Positions 8,239 through 13,722 of a stretch of DNA of 13,722 bases are shown piece after piece; the stretch's first letter is position 1, and each line of letters starts with the position of its first letter. The translations under genes and the position numbers were made by a program. The notes beneath the pieces were generated by a model. The model did no database searches, was not told the DNA's origin, and worked only from the letters and a program-made list of their open reading frames with translations. The stretch comes from Lutibacter sp. (GTDB lineage Bacteria > Bacteroidota > Bacteroidia > Flavobacteriales > Flavobacteriaceae). The stretch covers positions 1 to 13,722 of the forward strand of contig JAKIVA010000059.1 in the NCBI GenBank assembly GCA_021647265.1, given 5' to 3'.

Positions 8239-8246
8239 TATTTTCG
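8239..8246 (+). promoter_or_regulatory. Probable -7 box of the methyltransferase gene
   Basis: TATTTTCG has one mismatch to TAnnTTTG and ends 18 bases before the ATG at 8265, the same spacing as the other promoters here. It lies in an 88-base divergent region shared with the wza-wzc promoter. Confidence 0.4.
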
Positions 8247-8264
8247 CATTAAACTATAGGTAAT

Positions 8265-9041
8265 ATGTGGTATAAAATTAAGGTATTTATAACTTTTTTA
8301 CTTAAATCAACCAATCAGCATGGTATACACTCTCCTTTCGTATACAATTTAGTAACTAAATGCTTCTATCACAAAACAAATATCTCTAAAGTTGATTCAT
8401 TTAATTCAGTAAAACAATGGTTGCATAAAAATCATAAAATAATAAATGTTGCCGATTTTGGCAGCGGCTCTAAAGTCTTCAGAAGTAACAAAAGAAAAGT
8501 TTCTGATATAGCTAAAGTAGCTGGGATTAACGATAAAAAAGGTCTCCTTTTATTAAGAATACTAACCTATTTTGAGCCCCAAAATATTTTAGAAGTTGGA
8601 ACTTCAGTAGGCTTAAGTACAGCTGTTTTAAGTATAGGCAACCCAAAAGCTACTATAAAAACTCTTGAAGGATGTACAAATACAGCTGGTGTTGCAAAAG
8701 AGTTATTTGACACTTTTAAATTGAAAAATATTCAATTAAACATTGGAAATTTTAAAGATACATTAATACCTATTACACGTAAAACCAAATTCGACTTAAT
8801 TTATTTTGACGGTCATCATGAAAAAGAGTCAACATTGCAGTATTTTAATTTGTGTTTAAAAACTGTACAAAATAATTCTATTTTTATTTTTGATGATATT
8901 AATTGGTCTAAAGAAATGCAAGAGACTTGGTTTTTAATAAAAAAACATCCAAAAGTTACAGTTACTATTGATACTTTTTTTTGGGGAATTGTCTTTTTTA
9001 GAAAAGAACAAGTAAAACAACATTTTAAAATAAGAGTTTAA
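8265..9041 (+). CDS. Class I SAM-dependent methyltransferase, unknown substrate
   Basis: A 258-residue cytoplasmic protein. The Rossmann-fold SAM site is seen as ILEVGTSVGLST (108-119, motif I), an acidic residue after the next strand (TLEG, near 133-136), FDLIYFDGHH (176-185) and FIFDDINWS (207-215). This resembles the O-methyltransferase family 3 / Methyltransf_24 type. The N-terminal HGIHSPFVY (19-27), with a preceding helix, is a block I associate with a Bacteroidota-specific group. A second glycine pattern, ADFGSGS (63-69), precedes the canonical motif I. There is no signal peptide. The substrate cannot be read from the sequence. It is followed after 27 bases by the adenosyltransferase gene, probably on the same transcript, but no functional link is evident. 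Confidence 0.8.
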   Translation: MWYKIKVFITFLLKSTNQHGIHSPFVYNLVTKCFYHKTNISKVDSFNSVKQWLHKNHKIINVADFGSGSKVFRSNKRKVSDIAKVAGINDKKGLLLLRILTYFEPQNILEVGTSVGLSTAVLSIGNPKATIKTLEGCTNTAGVAKELFDTFKLKNIQLNIGNFKDTLIPITRKTKFDLIYFDGHHEKESTLQYFNLCLKTVQNNSIFIFDDINWSKEMQETWFLIKKHPKVTVTIDTFFWGIVFFRKEQVKQHFKIRV

Positions 9042-9068
9042 CAAACAATAAATTATTAAATTTACTAT

Positions 9069-9644
9069 ATGAAAATTTATACAAAAACAGGTGATAAAGG
9101 AAAAACGTCCCTTTTTGGAGGAAACCGAGTTCCAAAATACCATTTAAGAATTGAAGCATACGGTACTGTTGATGAATTAAATTCTTATATCGGACTTATA
9201 CGAGATCAAAAAACAGATAAGCATACTTCAAAAATATTATTAAAAATTCAACATGAACTTTTTACTTTAGGAGCTACGTTGGCAACACCTTCAGAAAAGA
9301 AAATATTAAAAAATGGCAAAGAGCGTTTAAATATTTCAAAAATAAATACGACTTCCGTTACTCTTTTAGAGAATGAAATTGATACTATGAATGAAATTTT
9401 ACCCAAGATGACTCATTTTATTTTACCTGGCGGACATCAAACCGTGTCATTCTGTCACATTGCTCGTTGTATATGTAGAAGAGCTGAACGTATCGCTACA
9501 CAACTAAGTGATGAAAATTATGTTGAAGAAGAAATATTGGTCTATTTAAATAGACTTTCTGACTATCTTTTTGTACTGGCACGAAAATTGACAATTGACA
9601 ATAAGGCTCAAGAAATATACTGGATTCCTGAGAAAATAAAATAA
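9069..9644 (+). CDS. Cob(I)alamin adenosyltransferase, PduO type
   Basis: Transfers the 5'-deoxyadenosyl group of ATP to cob(I)alamin, giving adenosylcobalamin, the cofactor of enzymes such as methylmalonyl-CoA mutase. The 191 residues are typical. Visible motifs: the N-terminal ATP-binding YTKTGDKGKTSLFGG (4-18), RIEAYGTVDELNS (27-39), FILPGG (117-122), the arginine-rich helix IARCICRRAER (131-141) and the conserved NRLSDYLFVLAR (161-172). It appears complete. No cobalamin riboswitch or B12-dependent enzyme gene is seen next to it, and no separate promoter is obvious. Co-transcription with the preceding methyltransferase gene is therefore the simplest reading. Confidence 0.93.
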   Translation: MKIYTKTGDKGKTSLFGGNRVPKYHLRIEAYGTVDELNSYIGLIRDQKTDKHTSKILLKIQHELFTLGATLATPSEKKILKNGKERLNISKINTTSVTLLENEIDTMNEILPKMTHFILPGGHQTVSFCHIARCICRRAERIATQLSDENYVEEEILVYLNRLSDYLFVLARKLTIDNKAQEIYWIPEKIK

Positions 9645-9679
9645 GTTCTTTCAAATACTAAAAAAAAGCAATAAAAAAC

Positions 9680-9709
9680 TTGACTATTTGAGTAAAAAAA
9701 TTATTTTTG
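9680..9709 (+). promoter_or_regulatory. Complete -33/-7 promoter of the DUF2795-type gene
   Basis: TTG at 9680-9682 is followed after exactly 19 bases by TATTTTTG at 9702-9709. Both elements and the spacing match the Bacteroidota primary-sigma consensus (TTG, N19, TAnnTTTG). The start codon lies 23 bases after the -7 box. It is the best promoter in the window. Confidence 0.75.
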
Positions 9710-9732
9710 CAAAAATTTAATACGATAAACGT

Positions 9733-9954
9733 ATGTATTGGACATTAGAATTAGCATCATATTTAGCAGATGCACCTTGGCCAGCGACAAAAGACGAACT
9801 AATTGATTATGCAATTAGAACAGGAGCTCCTTTGGAAGTTGTAGAGAATCTTCAAGAAGTTGAAGATGAAGATGAAAATTTTGAATCAATAATTGAAATC
9901 TGGCCAGATTATCCTTCCGAAGATGATTATCTCTGGAATGAAGATGAATATTAA
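9733..9954 (+). CDS. Small acidic DUF2795-type protein
   Basis: A 73-residue protein of unknown function that I recognise as the short DUF2795-type protein of Flavobacteriia; the name rests on memory of the family. The N-terminal part (about 1-40) looks like a small helical domain with ATKDELIDYAIRTGAP, and the C-terminal third is strongly acidic (EVEDEDE, PSEDDYLWNEDEY). I count 22 acidic and 2 Lys/Arg residues, so it is highly negative. There are several Trp and Tyr (Trp3, 16, 57, 68), no Cys, no signal peptide and no membrane segment. It has its own full promoter and is followed 13 bases later by a strong terminator, so it is a monocistronic unit just upstream of secA. An acidic decoy or partner-binding role is possible, but nothing here shows it. 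Confidence 0.85.
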   Translation: MYWTLELASYLADAPWPATKDELIDYAIRTGAPLEVVENLQEVEDEDENFESIIEIWPDYPSEDDYLWNEDEY

Positions 9955-9967
9955 AAAAACAAAATTC

Positions 9968-9996
9968 AAAAAAAGTCTCAATAGAGACTTTTTTTT
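9968..9996 (+). terminator. Intrinsic terminator after the DUF2795-type gene
   Basis: GTCTC (9975-9979) and GAGAC (9984-9988) flank an AATA loop and are followed by eight T (9989-9996). Seven A precede the left arm, so the stem can extend by A-T pairs and work in both directions. It should separate the small acidic gene from secA. Confidence 0.85.
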
Positions 9997-10008
9997 GGTT
10001 AATTAACT

Positions 10009-10058
10009 ATATTTTAAATATATTTTAAGTGTTTTAAAATTAAAATATTTTAAATTCG
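10009..10058 (+). promoter_or_regulatory. Repeat-rich region and possible secA -7 box
   Basis: Three near-identical 11-mers ATATTTTAA(A/G)T begin at 10009, 10020 and 10045. Next to the last is TAAATTCG (10051-10058), one mismatch from TAnnTTTG, with GTG instead of TTG at the expected -33 position. If this is the secA promoter, the transcript has a leader of about 60-65 bases. The sequence is extremely AT-rich, so chance matches are likely. Confidence 0.3.
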
Positions 10059-10081
10059 CTTACGAATAAAATAACTAAATA

Positions 10082-10106
10082 AGATTACACTTAAAATAAG
10101 TAATCT
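10082..10106 (+). other. Inverted repeat in the secA leader
   Basis: AGATTAC (10082-10088) and GTAATCT (10100-10106) form a perfect 7-bp stem with an 11-base loop, 22 bases before the secA ATG. It has no following T-run, so it is not a terminator. It could be an operator or an RNA hairpin near the ribosome-binding region. Confidence 0.4.
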
Positions 10107-10128
10107 ATAAAAATTGACACAGTAAACT

Positions 10129-13100
10129 ATGAGTATTATAAATTCAGTTCTTAAAATATTTGTTGGAGACAAAAATAAGAAAGACTTAAAAATACTTCAA
10201 CCAATTGTTAATAAAGTTAAATTTTTTGAAGAAGAAATATCAAATTTAACAAATGATCAATTGCGAGAAAAAACAACATTTTTCAAACAAAAAATAGCTG
10301 ATGCTACAAAAGAATATACTTCAAAAATTAAGAGTTTAGAAGAAGAAGCACATGCTGCAAACATAGATAGAAAAGAAGAAATCTACTCTGAAATAGATAC
10401 TTTAAAGGATGAATTGTATGAGGCTTCAGAAAAAATATTAGATGAACTTATGCCTGAAGCTTTTGCAGTAGTTAAAGAAACTGCAAAACGATTTAATGAA
10501 AATGAAACAATTACAGTAACAGCAACTCCTTTTGATAGAGAACTTTCATCAATAAAAGATAATATAACTTTAGATAACGACAAAGCTATTTGGTCAAATA
10601 TTTGGGATGCTCAAGGAAAAAAAGTTACTTGGGATATGGTACATTATGATGTGCAGCTTATTGGTGGTTCTGTATTACACCAAGGTAAAATAGCCGAGAT
10701 GATGACTGGTGAGGGAAAAACATTGGTTTCTACTTTACCAATTTATTTAAATGCCTTAACAGGAAACGGCGTTCATGTGGTAACTGTAAATGATTACTTG
10801 GCAAAACGTGATGCCGCTTGGATGGGCCCAATTTTTGAATTTCACGGTTTAAGTGTAGACTGTATAGATCATCATCAACCAAACTCTGATGCTAGAAAAA
10901 AAGCCTATAATTCAGATATCACATACGGTACAAACAATGAATTTGGGTTTGATTATTTGCGTGACAATATGGCTCATTCTCCGAATGATCTTGTACAAAG
11001 ACCTCATAATTACGCCATTGTAGATGAGGTAGATTCAGTTTTAGTAGATGATGCACGTACACCTTTAATTATTTCTGGTGCAACTGCAAATGCTGATCGT
11101 CATGAGTTTAATGAACTAAAACCTGTTATAGACAAACTTGTTTCTACACAACGTAATTACCTCACAGGTGTATTGGTTGAAGTGAAAAAATTAATTAAAG
11201 AAGGAAATACTAAAGACGGTGGTTTTTTGCTACTTCGTGTTTATAGAGGTTTGCCTAAAAGCAAGGCCTTAATTAAGTTTTTAAGTCAAGAAGGTATCAA
11301 ACAACTCTTGCAAAAAACTGAAAATCATTACATGCAAGATAACAATCGTGAAATGCCAAAAATTGACGAGGAGTTATATTTTGTAATTGATGAAAAAAAT
11401 AACTCGATAGAGTTAACTGATAAAGGAATTAATTTCTTATCAGGAGATAATGGAGATGATAACTTTTTTATATTACCAGATTTAAGTACTGAGATTGGTA
11501 GAATAGAAGCCGAAAATAATAGCCCTGAAGAAGTTATTAGAAAAAAAGAAGAATTATACCGTGACTATAGTATAAAAAGTGAGCGTATTCACACAATGAA
11601 TCAACTATTAAAAGCATATACTTTATTTGAAAAAGATATTGAATATGTTATTATGGATGATAAAATTAAAATAGTTGATGAGCAAACTGGGCGTATTATG
11701 GAAGGGCGTCGTTATTCAGACGGACTGCATCAGGCTATTGAAGCCAAAGAAAATGTAAAAATTGAAGATGCCACACAAACTTATGCTACTGTAACGCTTC
11801 AAAATTATTTTAGAATGTACCGTAAGTTAGCTGGTATGACAGGTACAGCCATTACCGAAGCAGGTGAGTTTTGGGATATTTATAAATTAGATGTTATAGA
11901 AATTCCAACCAATAAACCTCTGATACGTGATGATAGGGAAGATTTAATTTATAAAACCAAACGTGAAAAATACAATGCCGTTATAGATGAAATTGTAAAC
12001 TTGGTAAATCAAGGCCGTCCAGTACTAGTTGGTACAACATCTGTAGAAATATCTGAGTTATTAGGTAAAATGCTTGGTATTCGAAAAATTAAGCACAATG
12101 TATTGAATGCAAAACTCCACAAAAAAGAGGCTGATATTGTGGCTGAAGCAGGAAATGCAGGTATAGTTACCATTGCAACCAATATGGCAGGTCGTGGAAC
12201 TGATATTAAATTATCTGATGAAGTAAAAGCAGCTGGAGGTTTAGCAATTATTGGTACAGAACGCCATGATTCTCGTCGTGTTGACAGACAATTACGTGGT
12301 CGTGCAGGCCGTCAGGGAGACCCAGGATCTTCACAATTCTACGTTTCTTTAGAAGATAATCTTATGCGTTTGTTTGGTTCAGAACGAATTGCAAAAATGA
12401 TGGATAGAATGGGGTTAAAAGATGGAGAAGTAATCCAACATTCTATGATTACCAAATCTATTGAAAGAGCACAACAAAAAGTAGAAGAAAATAACTTTGG
12501 TGTTCGTAAAAGATTGCTAGAATACGATGATGTTATGAACTCTCAGCGTGAAGTTATATACAAACGTCGTCGTCATGCATTATATGGAGACCGTTTACAG
12601 GTTGATATTGTTAATATGGTTTATGATACCTGTAATTTATTAATTAGAGAAAATAAACTCGCAGGTGATTATCAAAATTTTGAATTTGAATTAATTCGTT
12701 TTTCTTCAACAAGTTCTCCATTTGCTGAAGAAGAATTTAAAACACTATCTGAACAAGAGCTTACCGACAAACTTTTTGATGTAGTTTATAAACATTACAA
12801 AGAAAAATTAGAACGAAATGCTAAAGCCGCATATCCTGTAATTAAGGATGTTTATGAAAACCAAGGCGATAAATATGAACGAATTGTTGTTCCTTTTACT
12901 GATGGTACAAAAGAACTAAAAGTTGTTACAAACTTAAAGGAAGCTTATGAGTCTGAGGGTAAAGGATTGGTAACCGATTTTGAAAAAAATATAACATTAG
13001 CTATTATTGATGATACGTGGAAAGATCACTTACGCCAAATGGATGAGTTAAAACAATCTGTTCAAAACGCAACTTACGAACAAAAAGACCCTCTTCTAAT

Positions 13101-13467
13101 TTATAAATTTGAATCATTTGAATTGTTCAACAGTATGCTTGATACTGTAAATAAAGATGTTTTATCTTTCTTATTTAAGGGAGAATTACCATCGCAAGAC
13201 TCTAGTCAGGTTTCACAAGCAACAGAACAAAAGAGAGACAAAGTTCACTTAAGTAAAGAAGAATATCAAAGTCAAACTGATAATACACAAACCAATCAAA
13301 CACAACAGCCTCAAATTGTTGAGACCATTGTTCGTACGGAACGTAAAATTGGCAGAAACGAACGTGTTACTATAAAACATGTGATGAGTGGTGAAAACAA
13401 ATCTCTAAAATACAAACAAGCAATACCGCTAATTCAAAAAGGAGACTGGGTACTTGTTGAGGAATAA
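10129..13467 (+). CDS. secA: Preprotein translocase ATPase SecA
   Basis: ATP-driven motor that pushes unfolded preproteins through the SecYEG channel at the inner membrane. Helicase motifs are intact: Walker A MTGEGKT (192-198), DEVD box (299-302), MTGTA (570-574), NMAGRGTDI (685-693) and QLRGRAGRQGDPG (721-733). The scaffold helix LLEYDDVMNSQR (796-807) and a later WKDHLRQMDELKQSV segment are present. At 1112 residues it is about 200 longer than E. coli SecA. Extra segments lie at about 58-100 (charged, coiled-coil-like), 123-160, and about 341-410 in the preprotein cross-linking region, plus a Gln/Thr/Ser-rich tail. The C-terminal cysteine zinc motif is absent and the protein ends in a conserved-looking KYKQAIPLIQKGDWVLVEE block. 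This is the usual Bacteroidota form. No secM-like gene is visible upstream. Confidence 0.98.
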   Translation: MSIINSVLKIFVGDKNKKDLKILQPIVNKVKFFEEEISNLTNDQLREKTTFFKQKIADATKEYTSKIKSLEEEAHAANIDRKEEIYSEIDTLKDELYEASEKILDELMPEAFAVVKETAKRFNENETITVTATPFDRELSSIKDNITLDNDKAIWSNIWDAQGKKVTWDMVHYDVQLIGGSVLHQGKIAEMMTGEGKTLVSTLPIYLNALTGNGVHVVTVNDYLAKRDAAWMGPIFEFHGLSVDCIDHHQPNSDARKKAYNSDITYGTNNEFGFDYLRDNMAHSPNDLVQRPHNYAIVDEVDSVLVDDARTPLIISGATANADRHEFNELKPVIDKLVSTQRNYLTGVLVEVKKLIKEGNTKDGGFLLLRVYRGLPKSKALIKFLSQEGIKQLLQKTENHYMQDNNREMPKIDEELYFVIDEKNNSIELTDKGINFLSGDNGDDNFFILPDLSTEIGRIEAENNSPEEVIRKKEELYRDYSIKSERIHTMNQLLKAYTLFEKDIEYVIMDDKIKIVDEQTGRIMEGRRYSDGLHQAIEAKENVKIEDATQTYATVTLQNYFRMYRKLAGMTGTAITEAGEFWDIYKLDVIEIPTNKPLIRDDREDLIYKTKREKYNAVIDEIVNLVNQGRPVLVGTTSVEISELLGKMLGIRKIKHNVLNAKLHKKEADIVAEAGNAGIVTIATNMAGRGTDIKLSDEVKAAGGLAIIGTERHDSRRVDRQLRGRAGRQGDPGSSQFYVSLEDNLMRLFGSERIAKMMDRMGLKDGEVIQHSMITKSIERAQQKVEENNFGVRKRLLEYDDVMNSQREVIYKRRRHALYGDRLQVDIVNMVYDTCNLLIRENKLAGDYQNFEFELIRFSSTSSPFAEEEFKTLSEQELTDKLFDVVYKHYKEKLERNAKAAYPVIKDVYENQGDKYERIVVPFTDGTKELKVVTNLKEAYESEGKGLVTDFEKNITLAIIDDTWKDHLRQMDELKQSVQNATYEQKDPLLIYKFESFELFNSMLDTVNKDVLSFLFKGELPSQDSSQVSQATEQKRDKVHLSKEEYQSQTDNTQTNQTQQPQIVETIVRTERKIGRNERVTIKHVMSGENKSLKYKQAIPLIQKGDWVLVEE

Positions 13468-13492
13468 ATTAGAAATTTAAACAGTTCTAATT
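13467..13492 (+). other. Stem-loop overlapping the secA stop codon
   Basis: AATTAGAA (13467-13474) pairs perfectly with TTCTAATT (13485-13492) across a 10-base loop. The left arm begins at the last base of the secA TAA. No T-run follows (AGGGGAAG instead), so it is probably not the terminator of secA. It may be the first element of the structured region after it. Confidence 0.5.
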
Positions 13493-13670
13493 AGGGGAAG
13501 TCTACACCAGAACCTACCAGCAACAAGCTGGCTTGATTCCAGTTCTTATAATGATTGGTAATCGGTAAATAGGATTCTGAAATAATTCCGATAACTTCTT
13601 ACATCCGTAAGATAGAGTTAAAAATAGCCGCAAAGTATTTATAAATAACGCTTTGCGGCTTGTTGTTTTT
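13493..13670 (+). ncRNA. Candidate structured RNA: small RNA, leader or secA 3' UTR
   Basis: No ORF explains this stretch. By hand count it is about 37% GC, against about 16% for the secA upstream region (9997-10128). It can form a three-way junction. P1 pairs CAGAACCTA (13508-13516) with TAGG-A-TTCTG (13570-13579), nine pairs and one bulge. P2 is CCAGC/GCTGG (13517-13521, 13527-13531) with loop AACAA. P3 is 13535-13543 with 13554-13563, nine pairs, one wobble and one bulged U. Hairpin P4, TCTTAC/GTAAGA (13597-13612), follows, then a terminator (13626-13670). GGAA/TTCC or GAAGT/ACTTC could close the whole. No promoter is visible before it, so transcription may come from secA. I do not recognise a tRNA, tmRNA, RNase P, SRP or a common riboswitch consensus. 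Confidence 0.5.
13626..13670 (+). terminator. Strong intrinsic terminator
   Basis: AGCCGCAAAG (13626-13635) and CTTTGCGGCT (13651-13660) form a perfect 10-bp GC-containing stem around a 15-base loop, followed by TGTTGTTTTT. It ends transcription of secA and/or the structured RNA. Part of its 3' arm and tail is also complementary to 13520-13530. Confidence 0.85.
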
Positions 13671-13682
13671 CACCTAAATTGG
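13653..13682 (+). promoter_or_regulatory. Possible promoter of the gene at the right edge
   Basis: TTG (13653-13655), exactly 19 bases, then TAAATTGG (13675-13682), one mismatch from TAnnTTTG; the putative ATG follows 20 bases later. The -33 element lies inside the terminator 3' arm, and the -7 box lies inside a small inverted repeat TCACC/GGTGA (13670-13674, 13681-13685). Confidence 0.4.
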
Positions 13683-13702
13683 TGATGCAATAAAACAATG
13701 AT

Positions 13703-13722
13703 ATGAAAGTACTACAATCTAA
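13703..13722 (+). CDS. Possible start of a further gene, cut by the window edge
   Basis: An ATG after an AT-rich untranslated stretch opens a reading frame MKVLQS... that runs off the end after six complete codons. The position, 20 bases after a possible -7 box and 32 bases after the terminator, fits a start codon. Too little is visible to suggest a product. Confidence 0.35.

Noticed and set aside
8177..9068. Cobalamin riboswitch upstream of the adenosyltransferase or methyltransferase gene
   Set aside because: No B12-box-like conserved block or suitable leader length is present; the intergenic spaces are 27 and 88 bases.
8934..9143. 69-codon minus-strand frame over the methyltransferase-adenosyltransferase junction
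   Set aside because: Antisense to the ends of two clearly real genes, including the conserved ATP motif of the second.
9645..9732. Terminator after the adenosyltransferase gene
   Set aside because: Only A-rich and T-rich runs without a convincing stem; the stretch is better explained as the promoter of the next gene.
13493..13620. tRNA, tmRNA, RNase P RNA, SRP RNA or a TPP/FMN/SAM-I/cobalamin riboswitch in the structured region
   Set aside because: None of the diagnostic conserved blocks I know for these classes (T-loop plus CCA end, GAGGAAAGUCC and similar) is present; the region is left unassigned.
1..13722. CRISPR array, prophage, insertion-sequence transposase or defence genes
   Set aside because: No regularly spaced repeats and no transposase, integrase, nuclease or phage-like protein among the genes; the window is mainly housekeeping.

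Overview
The window comes from an AT-rich bacterial chromosome, most likely a member of the Flavobacteriaceae (Bacteroidota). Four things support this. Several genes have the Bacteroidota sigma-factor -7 box TAnnTTTG about 20-25 bases before the start codon, and none has a clear Shine-Dalgarno sequence. SecA has the long inserted segments and zinc-free tail typical of this phylum. A 73-residue DUF2795-type protein sits directly upstream of secA. The Wza-like lipoprotein has the C-terminal membrane segment seen in Bacteroidota. I do not name a genus.

Layout. 1-275: no gene; hairpins and a palindromic dispersed-repeat-like element. 276-3555 (minus): pta-ackA operon, the acetyl-CoA to acetate and ATP pathway. 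3556-3696: divergent promoter region. 3697-4932 (plus): hutI, a histidine-degradation enzyme with no other hut gene nearby. 4929-8176 (minus): a two-gene polysaccharide export unit, wza-like outer-membrane lipoprotein followed by wzc-like tyrosine kinase; its end overlaps the end of hutI. 8177-8264: a second divergent promoter region. 8265-9644 (plus): a class I methyltransferase and a PduO-type cob(I)alamin adenosyltransferase, 27 bases apart. 9733-9954 (plus): DUF2795-type protein with a full -33/-7 promoter and an intrinsic terminator. 10129-13467 (plus): secA. 13468-13702: a structured, relatively GC-rich intergenic stretch ending in a strong terminator. 13703 to the edge: probably the first codons of another gene.

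Most of the window is housekeeping: acetate metabolism, B12 cofactor activation, protein translocation and surface polysaccharide export. The genes form short independent transcription units, not one pathway.

The most interesting part is the region after secA. It can fold into a three-way junction and several hairpins. The loop and 3' arm of one hairpin (13520-13530) are complementary over 11 consecutive positions, two of them wobbles, to the 3' arm and tail of the downstream terminator (13656-13666). This could be an attenuator, a small RNA or a structured secA 3' UTR. I do not recognise it as a known RNA class.
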